Below, piece after piece: positions 7,746 to 16,770 of a DNA stretch of 64,000 bases. This DNA is from Spirosoma utsteinense (lineage in GTDB: Bacteria > Bacteroidota > Bacteroidia > Cytophagales > Spirosomataceae). The notes under the pieces are model-generated. The model was not told the DNA's origin and did no database searches. It saw only the letters and a list, made by a program, of their open reading frames with translations. Location of the stretch: contig NZ_VFIA01000002.1 in assembly GCF_014282275.1 (NCBI RefSeq), positions 1 through 64,000 on the forward strand, written 5' to 3'. A program made the position numbers and the translations under genes. Positions within the stretch are counted from its first letter, which is position 1; the number at the start of each line of letters is the position of its first letter.

Positions 7746-8993
7746 ATGCGTGCTAAAGTATCAAAAGAAGATAAAATAAGGTTCATCAATCCAGACTCTG
7801 AACATAGAGAACGGTTACAGTCTTTGCTACTAGTCGAAGAAGATGAACATCTAATTAATCGGATTTTAGCTGTAGCATACACCCTCTGTTCTGTGACTCG
7901 GCTCAGTAGCGCCGACGAAGCAGAAAAATGGCTCGCTGGTGGGTATAAACCGGACCTGATTATTGCCAATCAGAAAAATGGACAACGATTGATGCTGATG
8001 GCGGGAAAAATGCTACCTCATCGAACGGTTCCGGTACTGATTTGCTGTGGCTTGTCAGCCATACAATCGGTAGAAACCACGTCGCTGGCAAAAGCCACTG
8101 ACTTGCTGATAACCGACGAGAGTGACTACAGCCTTGAGTCGAAGATAGCGTATTACCTTCAGTTGAGTGCGGCTGTCTCGACCGTTCAGGAGGCAGATCA
8201 GGTACCGGCTATGCATCGGTTCAGGTTACCCTGGTGGAAACGGTTCATAGACATCAGCGTTTCTCTAACCCTGCTGGTCATACTGTCACCGCTTTTAATG
8301 GTGGTGGCCTTATTGATCGTGCTGGATTCAAAAGGCCCGGTTCTGTATAAATCGAAACGGGCCGGTGCCAACTTTTACATATTCAATATGTATAAGTTTC
8401 GAACGATGAAGGTTAAGGCCGACCAGCTGATCAGTAAACTATCGCTACACAACATTTATGCGAACAAGGCTGATTCAAACGACTCGTTCGATTCAGAAAA
8501 CAGCCGAAGCGAATATATGTGTAGTGCTTGCCGGCAGCAGGGCGTTTCATGCCAGCAACCTCTTTTTGACCAAAACCAGTCTATATGCGAGAAATTGTAC
8601 CTACAGGAAAATGAGGAGTTGGCCAAGTTCATGAAGTTCCGCAACGATCCACGTATTACCCGACTGGGCACGTTTCTGCGCAATAGCAGCATCGATGAAT
8701 TGCCGCAGTTGGTGAACGTACTTACGGGCGATATGTCGCTGGTGGGCAACAGGCCGCTACCCTTATACGAAGCCGAGAAGTTGACTACCGACGAATCAGC
8801 CCGGCGATTTGCTGGCCCGGCTGGCCTAACGGGCATCTGGCAAACCAAAAAACGCGCCAAAGGGCAGGGAGTGATGTCGGACCGGGAGCGGATTTTGCTC
8901 GATATCGAGTATGCCAGCACGTTTTCGTTTAAAACGGATATGTACATCATCTGGAAAACGTTTTTCAGCTTATGGCAAAAGGAGAACGTCTAG
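7746..8993 (+). CDS. Degenerate receiver domain fused to an undecaprenyl-phosphate sugar-1-phosphate transferase
   Basis: A 415-residue protein, counted from the ATG at 7746 (a TTG at 7734 is also possible). Residues ~22-140 look like a receiver domain (Leu-Leu-Leu-Val-Glu-Glu-Asp), but the phosphoacceptor position is Asn75 and the invariant Lys is Asp124, so it is probably not phosphorylated. One membrane helix (~165-190) leads into a bacterial sugar transferase domain (PglC/WcaJ catalytic type). Its motifs are Tyr-Lys-Phe-Arg-Thr-Met, Ser-Ser-Ile-Asp-Glu-Leu-Pro-Gln, Met-Ser-Leu-Val-Gly-Asn-Arg-Pro and Gly-Leu-Thr-Gly-Ile-Trp-Gln. It should load the first sugar phosphate onto undecaprenyl phosphate at the inner membrane. 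A ~70-residue insertion after Phe-Arg-Thr-Met contains Cys259, Cys262, Cys269 and Cys281, a possible metal site. The next gene overlaps its end by 22 bp. Confidence 0.9.
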   Translation: MRAKVSKEDKIRFINPDSEHRERLQSLLLVEEDEHLINRILAVAYTLCSVTRLSSADEAEKWLAGGYKPDLIIANQKNGQRLMLMAGKMLPHRTVPVLICCGLSAIQSVETTSLAKATDLLITDESDYSLESKIAYYLQLSAAVSTVQEADQVPAMHRFRLPWWKRFIDISVSLTLLVILSPLLMVVALLIVLDSKGPVLYKSKRAGANFYIFNMYKFRTMKVKADQLISKLSLHNIYANKADSNDSFDSENSRSEYMCSACRQQGVSCQQPLFDQNQSICEKLYLQENEELAKFMKFRNDPRITRLGTFLRNSSIDELPQLVNVLTGDMSLVGNRPLPLYEAEKLTTDESARRFAGPAGLTGIWQTKKRAKGQGVMSDRERILLDIEYASTFSFKTDMYIIWKTFFSLWQKENV

Positions 8994-9910
8994 CGGCTGA
9001 TGGCTCCACCCGTGCCTGTCCGCTGGTGTCGATTATAACGATCAACTACAACCAGGCCGAAACGACGCGTCAGTTCCTGGATTCGTGCCGGGGGTTGCAG
9101 TATGCCAATTATGAGGTGATTGTGGTCGACAACGCATCGGTCCCCGCCCTCGATACCGTACTTGACCAGCGCCAGTATGCTCACCTTCGCATTGTCCGGA
9201 CCGAACGTAATCTGGGCTTTACCGGCGGCAATAATGTAGGCATCGACCAGGCACGGGGGGACTATTTTTTTATCGTCAACAATGATACAGAACTGACTCC
9301 GACGCTCCTCGACGAGCTGCTGCTCCCGTTTGATGCCAACGATCGGGTGGGTGTCGTTTGTCCCAAGATCCGGTACTTCGATTTGCCAAACGTTGTTCAG
9401 TATGCAGGCTATAACCCAATGAATATGTATACGGGAACAGCTACCCCCATTGGGCTGAACCAGCCAGATGGCCAGCTGTATGACCGACCGGGCTTTACCA
9501 ATTTTGCGCACGGTTGCGCCATGCTGGTAAGCCGGGCCGTAGTCGAAACGGTAGGCCGGTTTGCCGATCGGTTCTTTTTATACTACGAAGAACTCGACTG
9601 GTCACAACGGATCAAGGATGCCGGTTTTCTCATCTATTACCAGTCATCGGCTTCTATTCTGCACAAAGAGTCTGTTTCCGTTGGCCAGCATAATCCATTG
9701 AAGACCTATTATCTCACCAGAAACCGTATTCTGTTCATGCGACGGCACTGTTCGTCGGTTCAGCTCACTGTTTTCTACCTCTTTTTTGGAGGCTGTGTAC
9801 TGCCCAAACATCTGTTCGGCTACATGGCTACCGGTCAGTTTCAGCATGCCAGCGCTTTTGCCAGGGGCGTTCTCTGGAACTTTACTTCGCCCAGTACATC
9901 GCCTGTTTAG
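8972..9910 (+). CDS. GT2 glycosyltransferase, WbbL/rhamnosyltransferase-like
   Basis: A 312-residue GT-A enzyme of family GT2. Motifs are Val-Ser-Ile-Ile-Thr-Ile-Asn-Tyr-Asn, Val-Val-Asp-Asn-Ala-Ser, Asn-Leu-Gly-Phe-Thr-Gly-Gly-Asn-Asn and a metal-binding Asn-Asn-Asp-Thr-Glu. Further on, Tyr-Glu-Glu-Leu-Asp-Trp probably holds the catalytic base. This pattern is typical of enzymes that add a deoxysugar, often rhamnose, to a lipid-linked glycan in the cytoplasm. The ATG overlaps the end of the priming transferase gene, so the two are translationally coupled. The exact donor cannot be read from the sequence. Confidence 0.9.
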   Translation: MAKGERLAADGSTRACPLVSIITINYNQAETTRQFLDSCRGLQYANYEVIVVDNASVPALDTVLDQRQYAHLRIVRTERNLGFTGGNNVGIDQARGDYFFIVNNDTELTPTLLDELLLPFDANDRVGVVCPKIRYFDLPNVVQYAGYNPMNMYTGTATPIGLNQPDGQLYDRPGFTNFAHGCAMLVSRAVVETVGRFADRFFLYYEELDWSQRIKDAGFLIYYQSSASILHKESVSVGQHNPLKTYYLTRNRILFMRRHCSSVQLTVFYLFFGGCVLPKHLFGYMATGQFQHASAFARGVLWNFTSPSTSPV

Positions 9911-9922
9911 CAACCTAGTTCA

Positions 9923-11146
9923 ATGACCGCTTTTTACCTGTTTGTTCGTATTCTGTTTTTCCTGCTGGCCTTCCTTGTTTTCTACACGTATGTAGGATAC
10001 GGGGTGGTAGCGTGGGTATTGGTATGGTTCCGGTCCCACAGAAAAAAAGCGATAACAGATACCGTCGACAAGTTACCTCATGTAACATTGATCGTACCGG
10101 CTTACAACGAATTGGCCTACCTGCCGGGTAAACTCCAGAACTGCATCGATCAGGATTATCCATTAGACCATTTACACCTGCTGTTCGTGGCCGAAGGGTC
10201 GGATGATGGGTCGGAAGAATACCTGACGAAGATGATGCGCAGCATGCCTAACCTGAGTCTGATTAGTGGCTCACAGCGACTAGGCAAGGTAGCGGCCATG
10301 AATCAGGCCATGCGTCAGGTAGCCACACCCATCACGATCTTCACCGACGCCAATACCCAGCTCAACCGCGAAGCGGTTAGCCGGCTGGTAGAGCGCTTCG
10401 AGGTAGCCAGCGTGGGAGCCGTAACGGGCGAAAAGCGTATCCGTGTTCATGGTAGCGAAGCGGCAGCAGGCAGCGGTGAAGGACTTTACTGGCGGTATGA
10501 GTCGTTTCTGAAAAGACTCGATGCCAAGCTCCACACCATCGTGGGGGCAGCCGGCGAATTGTTTGCCATACGCACCTCCCTCTACGAACCCGTGGAGCCG
10601 GATACCCTTCTCGATGACTTCATGATTTCGCTTCGCATTGCCGGACGCGGCTACCGGGTCGAGTATGCTCCGGATGCTTACGCCCTTGAACGACCGTCGC
10701 ATTCGATGGGGGAAGAGATGAAGCGTAAAGTTCGCATTGCCACGGGCGGTTTTCAGGCGATACAACGGCTGAGCCACCTGCTCAACGTATTCAAATACGG
10801 CTGGCTTACCTTTCAGTACGTGTCTCACCGGGTGCTGCGGTGGGCCGTTACTCCGTTTTGCTTACCGGTTCTTATAGCGTTGAATATCATGTTACTAACT
10901 GAGCCCTATATGACGGGGAAATCTTCTTCAGATTCTAATTTTTGGCCTTTAATGCTCTTATTACAATTTATTTTTTACCTAACGGCTTATATTGGATACA
11001 CATTGGAAAACCGGCAAACCCGCTGGAAACTTACCTTTGTACCCTTCTACTTCGTGTTCATGAACTGGTGTGTTTTGCTGGGCTTCGCCCGATTCTGCCA
11101 CGGCAACGTTTCCGGCATGTGGGAGAAGTCAAAACGGGCTGCCTGA
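9923..11146 (+). CDS. Membrane-bound GT2 glycosyltransferase
   Basis: A 407-residue processive-type GT2. An N-terminal membrane helix (residues ~5-35) precedes the catalytic domain (Thr-Leu-Ile-Val-Pro-Ala-Tyr-Asn-Glu, then Gly-Lys-Val-Ala-Ala-Met-Asn, Thr-Asp-Ala-Asn, and Leu-Leu-Asp-Asp as likely base). Two to three C-terminal helices (~310-400) follow. The topology resembles hyaluronan/cellulose-synthase relatives, but the QxxRW motif of true synthases is not evident, so it more likely adds single residues to the growing glycan at the membrane. It starts 12 bp after the previous gene, within the same operon. Confidence 0.87.
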   Translation: MTAFYLFVRILFFLLAFLVFYTYVGYGVVAWVLVWFRSHRKKAITDTVDKLPHVTLIVPAYNELAYLPGKLQNCIDQDYPLDHLHLLFVAEGSDDGSEEYLTKMMRSMPNLSLISGSQRLGKVAAMNQAMRQVATPITIFTDANTQLNREAVSRLVERFEVASVGAVTGEKRIRVHGSEAAAGSGEGLYWRYESFLKRLDAKLHTIVGAAGELFAIRTSLYEPVEPDTLLDDFMISLRIAGRGYRVEYAPDAYALERPSHSMGEEMKRKVRIATGGFQAIQRLSHLLNVFKYGWLTFQYVSHRVLRWAVTPFCLPVLIALNIMLLTEPYMTGKSSSDSNFWPLMLLLQFIFYLTAYIGYTLENRQTRWKLTFVPFYFVFMNWCVLLGFARFCHGNVSGMWEKSKRAA

Positions 11147-11196
11147 TCAATGCCTGACCCAGCTTTTACAAAAAGATAATCCGCTCCCTGACGACC

Positions 11197-12699
11197 ATGC
11201 TTGACCGAACGATTTTCGTGACCCATCCACCACGCGATAACCGCTGGCTATACGGTGGGCTGGGATTACTGGTCGCTCTGGCAGCTGGCTGGCTCATGGG
11301 CACCTGGGGCGTTATGGGTGGCCTTCTGATCATAGCCATCCCCGTAGCAGTGATACTGATTGTAAGTATTCTGCTTGAGCCCAAGATAGGCCTGCTGGTG
11401 TATATCAACCTGAGCTTCGTCCTTGGCTTCACCCGGTTTGTGCAGAGCGACGCTCCGCTGGGATTATCAATCGATGGGGTGCTGGTGCTGACGTTGCTGA
11501 GCGTCATGCTCAACGGCAAACAGATGAACTGGAAACGGCTTCGCCATCCGGTTTTTTACCTCCTTACCGGCTGGTTGTTTTATACGATTCTGGAGTATTT
11601 CAACCCGGAGGCTCCCTACAGACCTGCCTGGTTTTACCACGCCCGCTCGTTTTCACTGAACTGGTTCTACGTGGCCATTATCGTTCTGGTAACGCCTATT
11701 ACCAGATCCGATATCCGGCTGCTCATCAAACTCTGGCTGGGCTGGTCGTTTTTAGCGGCACTGTGGGCTTTCAAGCAACAATATATTGGCCTGGCGGAGG
11801 CCGAACTTCGCTGGCTGTATGAAGAGGGGAACGCCAAGACACACATATTGTGGGGTCAACTGCGGAGCTTCTCTTTTTACTCCGATGCGTCGCAGTTTGG
11901 GGCCGAGATGGCTGGCGTAACGCTGGTTTGCCTGATTCGTCTTTTGGAAAGCAAAAAACTGGTTGTCCGGCTTGGTTTCCTGGCGCTGGCGCTGGTGTTT
12001 TTCTGGGGATATGCGGTCTCAGGCACCCGGAGCGCCCTTTTTGTTCTTCTGGCGGGTTATCCAGCCTACCTGGTGCTGACCCGGGATGTAAAGCGTATTC
12101 TGTGGGGAGCCGCTGTAGCAGCTCCTCTGCTCGCCATTCTGCTATTCACCCACCTGGGCGACTCGGTCTATCAGATTTACCGCATACGCACGGCCCTCCA
12201 CCCAACCGAAGATGCTTCGTTCCTGCTTCGGCTCGAAAACCAGCAAAAGCTGCGGGGCTACCTCAAAAATCTTCCTTTCGGTGCCGGAATCGGCACGTCG
12301 GCCGATACCGGCGCACGGTTCTCACCCGACCACTTCGCAGCGCAGATTCCGCCCGATAGCTGGTATGTCGAACTATGGATCGAAACCGGCATTGTGGGTC
12401 TAACCCTTTATCTGCTTATGCTGGCCGTTATTATTGGGTACGGTGTGTATAAAGTCTGGCAAATAAAAGACCCCTGGCTTAGCCTAACGATGATTACCTT
12501 TCTGGCCGAGTTTATTGGCATTGCGCTCATGTGCTACTCCAACCCGACACTGAGTCAGTTTCCAACCAGTACCCTGCTCTACATCACCTGCATTCTGTTT
12601 ACGACCTGTGAGCGTTGGGATACTACGGCGAGTGGTACCCCGCCAACTGACCCAACCCTTAGCTATCTATCCCACCATGAATCTGTTCTCAAACCCTGA
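11197..12699 (+). CDS. O-antigen ligase/polymerase-like membrane protein (Wzy/WaaL type)
   Basis: A 500-residue protein with roughly ten to twelve hydrophobic helices and a larger soluble loop near residues 330-395, the layout of the Wzy_C (O-antigen ligase) superfamily. A conserved segment Ser-Gly-Thr-Arg-Ser-Ala lies in the second half. In an EPS locus with a flippase and a Wzz-like protein, the likely role is polymerisation of flipped repeat units on the periplasmic face. Ligation to another acceptor is an alternative. It lies 50 bp after the GT2 gene, and its end overlaps the next gene by 23 bp. Confidence 0.85.
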   Translation: MLDRTIFVTHPPRDNRWLYGGLGLLVALAAGWLMGTWGVMGGLLIIAIPVAVILIVSILLEPKIGLLVYINLSFVLGFTRFVQSDAPLGLSIDGVLVLTLLSVMLNGKQMNWKRLRHPVFYLLTGWLFYTILEYFNPEAPYRPAWFYHARSFSLNWFYVAIIVLVTPITRSDIRLLIKLWLGWSFLAALWAFKQQYIGLAEAELRWLYEEGNAKTHILWGQLRSFSFYSDASQFGAEMAGVTLVCLIRLLESKKLVVRLGFLALALVFFWGYAVSGTRSALFVLLAGYPAYLVLTRDVKRILWGAAVAAPLLAILLFTHLGDSVYQIYRIRTALHPTEDASFLLRLENQQKLRGYLKNLPFGAGIGTSADTGARFSPDHFAAQIPPDSWYVELWIETGIVGLTLYLLMLAVIIGYGVYKVWQIKDPWLSLTMITFLAEFIGIALMCYSNPTLSQFPTSTLLYITCILFTTCERWDTTASGTPPTDPTLSYLSHHESVLKP

Positions 12700-13534
12700 A
12701 TGGATCGAGCCGTATGCCTATTCATTCGGTACTGTTGAAGAGGTGCCTCAGTCCGTGTTCGACGAGATCAACGCCCGACTCGATCAGAAACGCAGTGCCA
12801 ACCCGCTGGTGTCGATTCTGGTAGCTGCCTACAACGAAGAGATCAATATCCTTCGCTGCATCAGCACCCTGTCGGCCCTTGAAACAGAGGTGCCTTTCGA
12901 AATTATTGCGATCAACAACAACTCGCAGGACCGCACGCAGGTGACAATGGACAAGCTTCATATCAACTGCCTGTATCAACCCATCCAGGGCTGCGGACCA
13001 GCCCGCCAACTTGGGCAGGAGCAGGCGCGTGGTACGTATATCCTGCTCGCCGACGCCGATTGCCTGTACCCGACAAACTGGCTGAATAAAATGCTCGCTA
13101 CACTCCAGCAGCCGGGGGTGGTATGCGTATACGGACGCTATTCCTTTATTTCGACGCCAACTATTCCACGCTGGCACTTATTTATTCATGAGACCCTGAA
13201 AGATGCGATTGCCGTAGTACGCCATTTTAAACGGCCCTACCTCAACGCATACGGTATTAGTATGGGCTACGTAAAAGAAGCCGGTATGGCTGCGGGGTAC
13301 ATCATGCACAATACCTGGGGTGACGATGGCCGCCTGTGTTTCGATATGATGAAATACGGCAAAGTCCGAACGATGACAGCACGATCGGCGCGCGTCTGGA
13401 CCGCCCCACGGAGCCTGCTCAGGGACGGTACGGCCGGACAAGCTTTGCGGAAACGCATTACGGGCGAGGTGAAAAGTATGTTCTCATACCTCTCGGAACA
13501 CCCCGCACACGACACTAAAACATCGAAGAATTAA
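12677..13534 (+). CDS. GT2 glycosyltransferase
   Basis: About 285 residues. A GTG at 12608 would extend the protein but would lie deep inside the polymerase gene, so the ATG at 12677 is preferred. GT2 motifs are Val-Ser-Ile-Leu-Val-Ala-Ala-Tyr-Asn-Glu-Glu, Ile-Asn-Asn-Asn-Ser-Gln-Asp, Gly-Pro-Ala-Arg-Gln-Leu-Gly and the metal-binding Leu-Ala-Asp-Ala-Asp. There is no clear transmembrane segment. A transferase working on the same lipid-linked glycan is the simplest reading; donor and linkage are unknown. Confidence 0.87.
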   Translation: MNLFSNPEWIEPYAYSFGTVEEVPQSVFDEINARLDQKRSANPLVSILVAAYNEEINILRCISTLSALETEVPFEIIAINNNSQDRTQVTMDKLHINCLYQPIQGCGPARQLGQEQARGTYILLADADCLYPTNWLNKMLATLQQPGVVCVYGRYSFISTPTIPRWHLFIHETLKDAIAVVRHFKRPYLNAYGISMGYVKEAGMAAGYIMHNTWGDDGRLCFDMMKYGKVRTMTARSARVWTAPRSLLRDGTAGQALRKRITGEVKSMFSYLSEHPAHDTKTSKN

Positions 13535-13585
13535 GCGAAGGCCGCTTGCTGTCAACGGCCCGGCGCACCACCATTGGGTACTTGC

Positions 13586-14773
13586 ATGAAGAATTTTGAT
13601 AGTATAATCTGCGTTGGTCAAACACCCTGGGAAGGCGATTTCCAGAAAGCCATTGTTCAGTTGATGACGGAATTGTCTGTCCGGCATCGGGTTCTGTATA
13701 TCGACTACCAGTATACCCTGAAAGACTGGATGATGAGTGTGACCGGCAGACGGGTGGTTCCCGTTGGCACCCTGTTGCACCGGGTCGGCGCGCTCACGAA
13801 GAAGACGTTCGAAAATGGCAGCGAGGTGTATGTATGGGTACCGCCCATGATGTTGCCGGTCAATTTTTTGCCGGCCAAACTGCATGACCGGCTGCTGCAA
13901 TGGAACGTGAATCGGCTGCTGAAAGGAATCCGGCGGGTAATGCGCCAGCTGGACTTGAAACAGCCACTGGTTGTCAATGGGATGAATCCCGTTATCGGGT
14001 TGCCGATGCTCAACCAACTCAATGAGTGCGCCACCATCTATTACTGCTTCGACGAAATTACCCTTTCGCCCTGGATGAATCGGCATGGAACACGGTACGA
14101 ACCCCTTTACCTTGAGCGAGTCGATGCCGTTGTGACAACGTCGGAGACGCTGTGTCAGGCCAAGTCGGTGCTGCAACCCAACGCTTACTGTGTTAAGAAT
14201 GGGGTCAATTTTGATCTGTTCAACCAAAGTCGCCAGTTGATCGATACCGAACCAGCGGCTGCCCCCGTTGTTGGGTACCTCGGCACCGCCGACGACCGCA
14301 TCAACATCGACATCGTTGAACATTGCATACGAACGATGCCCGATGTTCAGTTTCAGTTCGTGGGTGAGGTTCACGAACCTAAACTGACCCAGCGCCTGTC
14401 GGTGTATCCCAATGTAGCGTTCATTCCACCCCATCAGCCAGCCGAACTCCCTGCGCTGCTGGCCCGGATGAATGCGGCTATGATCCCGTTCGTCTGCAAC
14501 CCACATACCTATACCATCTACCCGTTGAAGATCAACGAATACCTGGCGGCAGGGTTGCCAGTTGTTTCAACCCCTTTCTCCCTGCTGGGCGATTTCGATG
14601 GGGTTATCCAGCTGGCCAGTACCCCCGATCAGTTTGCGCAGGCACTGCGTAACGCGCTGGGCGACACCAATCCTGCCCGTATTGAGGAACGGGTAACTAT
14701 GGCAAAGTCCAACTCCTGGGAACGGCGCGCGGAAGAGTTCGAAGCCGTGATCCGGCATATGGAACTAGCCTGA
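13586..14773 (+). CDS. GT-B (GT4/TuaH-like) glycosyltransferase
   Basis: About 395 residues from the ATG at 13586 (a TTG at 13574 is in frame). The N-terminal half is a Rossmann-like acceptor domain (Ile-Ile-Cys-Val-Gly). The C-terminal half has the donor-site pattern of GT4-like enzymes: Val-Val-Gly-Tyr-Leu-Gly-Thr, Phe-Gln-Phe-Val-Gly-Glu, Pro-Leu-Lys-Ile-Asn-Glu-Tyr-Leu-Ala-Ala-Gly-Leu-Pro-Val. The region resembles TuaH-type transferases of teichuronic acid and EPS loci. It is the last plus-strand gene of the first EPS operon and converges on the fucosyltransferase gene, 20 bp away. Confidence 0.87.
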   Translation: MKNFDSIICVGQTPWEGDFQKAIVQLMTELSVRHRVLYIDYQYTLKDWMMSVTGRRVVPVGTLLHRVGALTKKTFENGSEVYVWVPPMMLPVNFLPAKLHDRLLQWNVNRLLKGIRRVMRQLDLKQPLVVNGMNPVIGLPMLNQLNECATIYYCFDEITLSPWMNRHGTRYEPLYLERVDAVVTTSETLCQAKSVLQPNAYCVKNGVNFDLFNQSRQLIDTEPAAAPVVGYLGTADDRINIDIVEHCIRTMPDVQFQFVGEVHEPKLTQRLSVYPNVAFIPPHQPAELPALLARMNAAMIPFVCNPHTYTIYPLKINEYLAAGLPVVSTPFSLLGDFDGVIQLASTPDQFAQALRNALGDTNPARIEERVTMAKSNSWERRAEEFEAVIRHMELA

Positions 14774-14793
14774 CAGCGCTACCGGGCACCTGT

Positions 14794-15666
14794 TTACAGG
14801 CGAACCCAGGATGAGGGCACCAGATCCTTCGTATCCCAGTCGGGCTTGTTTTTGAACCACCGCGCCGGGGTTATAACGACCTTGTTTTTATCCCCGTTGA
14901 GCCAGGCTCCCCACCAGCTGAAGGAACTGTTGGCAATGATATGGTGGCTGCACAGGCTCATCAGCTGCAAATCATCGAGATCGGCATCAGGACCGGTATT
15001 TCGCACGAAAACGTGGGGCTGGCTCGGGGCCAGCGACTCCGCTACCCAAGCCGGATCGTCGCTGAACAAAAAGAGGGTAGCCGCCGGAAACTGAGCCGTT
15101 AAGCGAGCAATAGCCGCCTGGTAGTACGTTAATCCAACGAAGCCAAACGACTGGCTGAACTCAGGATGACTCACGTAGTCACCCCGCCGTATGTGTACCG
15201 ATATGGGTTGCACTGCGGCTTCGATTGCCTGCCGGTACGCGGCAAACGCAGGACCCGGCTGCCGCTGAAAGGTCAGTTCACGACGGATTATCGTCTCGTG
15301 GGCAGCGAAGTAGCCCTCCGACTGCCAGAATCCATCCAGCGTCACAAACCGGTCGGTAGTATCCAGCACGGTTGGATCGACATGGAAGTGCTTTTCTTTT
15401 ACCCAGTTCACCAGCGGCTTCAGGGTCCGGTTGGGTAGCAGTCTGGTCGCTTTCGATACATAAAGATAAGGCGACGTGTTGAGCACCTTATAGTCGATAG
15501 CAAACCGATCCAGTTTGAATGACCTCGGCGTATCGGTTGCGTAAAGTTGCTTGTAGTAACTCAGATCGAAGTACAGGGGCGTGTTCGTACGCTGGGCCAG
15601 GCTGCGTCCCAGCGCGTACTGAAACAGCTGATTGCCCAGCCCACTCGTTATTCTGGCAATGATCAT
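14794..15666 (-). CDS. Alpha-1,2-fucosyltransferase (GT11)
   Basis: A 290-residue GT11 enzyme. The signature Gly-Leu-Gly-Asn-Gln-Leu-Phe-Gln-Tyr at the N-terminus, His-Ile-Arg-Arg-Gly-Asp-Tyr in the middle (GDP-fucose binding in this family) and Ala-Asn-Ser-Ser-Phe-Ser-Trp-Trp-Gly-Ala-Trp near the C-terminus are all present. It should transfer L-fucose from GDP-fucose to galactose or a similar sugar of the EPS repeat unit. This is the best clue to the glycan composition in the window. No GDP-fucose synthesis genes are in the window, so they must lie elsewhere. Confidence 0.93.
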   Translation of the reverse strand: MIIARITSGLGNQLFQYALGRSLAQRTNTPLYFDLSYYKQLYATDTPRSFKLDRFAIDYKVLNTSPYLYVSKATRLLPNRTLKPLVNWVKEKHFHVDPTVLDTTDRFVTLDGFWQSEGYFAAHETIIRRELTFQRQPGPAFAAYRQAIEAAVQPISVHIRRGDYVSHPEFSQSFGFVGLTYYQAAIARLTAQFPAATLFLFSDDPAWVAESLAPSQPHVFVRNTGPDADLDDLQLMSLCSHHIIANSSFSWWGAWLNGDKNKVVITPARWFKNKPDWDTKDLVPSSWVRL

Positions 15667-15718
15667 ACAACGTCACATTGGGGGTGAAGGTAAATTTCGG
15701 GGCGCATCGGCTGGCCTG

Positions 15719-16669
15719 TCAGAAGGTTTTCAGGTGCTGAAATACCTCGTCTCTGTTTCTGGCATGAAGGATGGTAGCCCCCGACAGCGCCGGAAAGATC
15801 GTGGCGTATTCGTTGAAGTGGTGTTCCAGTCCACCCCCCGGATGCGACAGAATCAGGTTGATGCCACCAAAATAACTGGCCAGAGCGGCCGTACCACCGT
15901 GCATGGAGATAAACCGGTTGCAGTTGGCATAGACCATCAGTTGAAGGTGATTGAAACTCTGCACGTTATCCCGGTGCTGCTCATACAGATCATTCATCTG
16001 AACTACTTCCGGATGATGCTCCCGAAGCCATTGGTGTTCCTTCAGGTCCATTGTCTCGCTGTTGTCGCCCACAATCTGGGTAGCCAGCGGCCGGTTATAA
16101 ACGATCTGGTGCGTTGCCTTGAACATCGTTACGATCCGGTCCAGCGCGGGTATATCCAGAAAATTGACCGGCGGCTTATCCCACTCGATATTGTACTTGT
16201 TGGCAATCACCAGCAGGGGTTTATCGAACGCGAACACGTCGTTTTTATACTGATCCCTGAGCGGCACGCGGGCCCATTTCGTGAAGTCGAAGGTGGGGCT
16301 ATGGGTCATGTTCGGCACCTCGTAATAATCGTATCCGGCCTCCCAAATCCGCTTGTCGTATCGTTCGAGGTGGTTTTCGCTGAAAAAATAGAAGGGCTTT
16401 GTGTTGCTACAGGAGATCGTTTGCCGAAGGGTCCCATTCAGGTGGTGCCAGTAGGCAAATGGAAGTACATACCGTAACTCCTGGTCGAACTCGCCCTGGT
16501 AATCGATGACTTTGTAGGGCGACCTGGACACATAATCACGACCAGCAAATCGCAGCTGGTTGAGTCGGCAGAAGTAATTATCGCGGACAAAATAGCGTAG
16601 GTCGCGCCGAATGGCCGGGTACTTCAGAGCAGCTACGACGTAGAGAAATTTGAGTACCAATCGTTGCAT
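15719..16669 (-). CDS. Putative GT-B glycosyltransferase, GT61-like, family not certain
   Basis: A 316-residue protein I cannot place firmly. The C-terminal part contains Phe-Ile-Ser-Met-His-Gly-Gly-Thr-Ala-Ala-Leu-Ala-Ser-Tyr-Phe-Gly-Gly. This matches in kind the Gly-Pro-His-Gly-Gly-Ser-Phe motif of the GT61 enzyme at 23586-24737, so a GT-B transferase of the same broad group is likely. The N-terminus has a short hydrophobic stretch but no convincing signal peptide. It sits between the fucosyltransferase and phosphopantetheinyl transferase genes on the same strand, which also suggests a role in glycan synthesis. Confidence 0.55.
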   Translation of the reverse strand: MQRLVLKFLYVVAALKYPAIRRDLRYFVRDNYFCRLNQLRFAGRDYVSRSPYKVIDYQGEFDQELRYVLPFAYWHHLNGTLRQTISCSNTKPFYFFSENHLERYDKRIWEAGYDYYEVPNMTHSPTFDFTKWARVPLRDQYKNDVFAFDKPLLVIANKYNIEWDKPPVNFLDIPALDRIVTMFKATHQIVYNRPLATQIVGDNSETMDLKEHQWLREHHPEVVQMNDLYEQHRDNVQSFNHLQLMVYANCNRFISMHGGTAALASYFGGINLILSHPGGGLEHHFNEYATIFPALSGATILHARNRDEVFQHLKTF

Positions 16670-16770
16670 GAACGAGCTTGTTATTCCGATGCTGAAGATA
16701 AAGAATACCAGCCAGGCGACCCGCTAAACAAGGGCCATCGGCTAAGTTGACCAATAAGGACGCAATGTAC

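Noticed and set aside
7746..8993. Two separate genes (receiver and sugar transferase) joined by a sequencing error
   Set aside because: The reading frame is continuous over the junction with no stop, start or ribosome-site signature between the domains, and a linker of normal composition joins them.
12608..12676. GTG start of the GT2 gene inside the polymerase gene
   Set aside because: It would overlap the preceding gene by 92 bp and add residues that do not fit the family. The ATG at 12677 leaves a normal 23-bp overlap.
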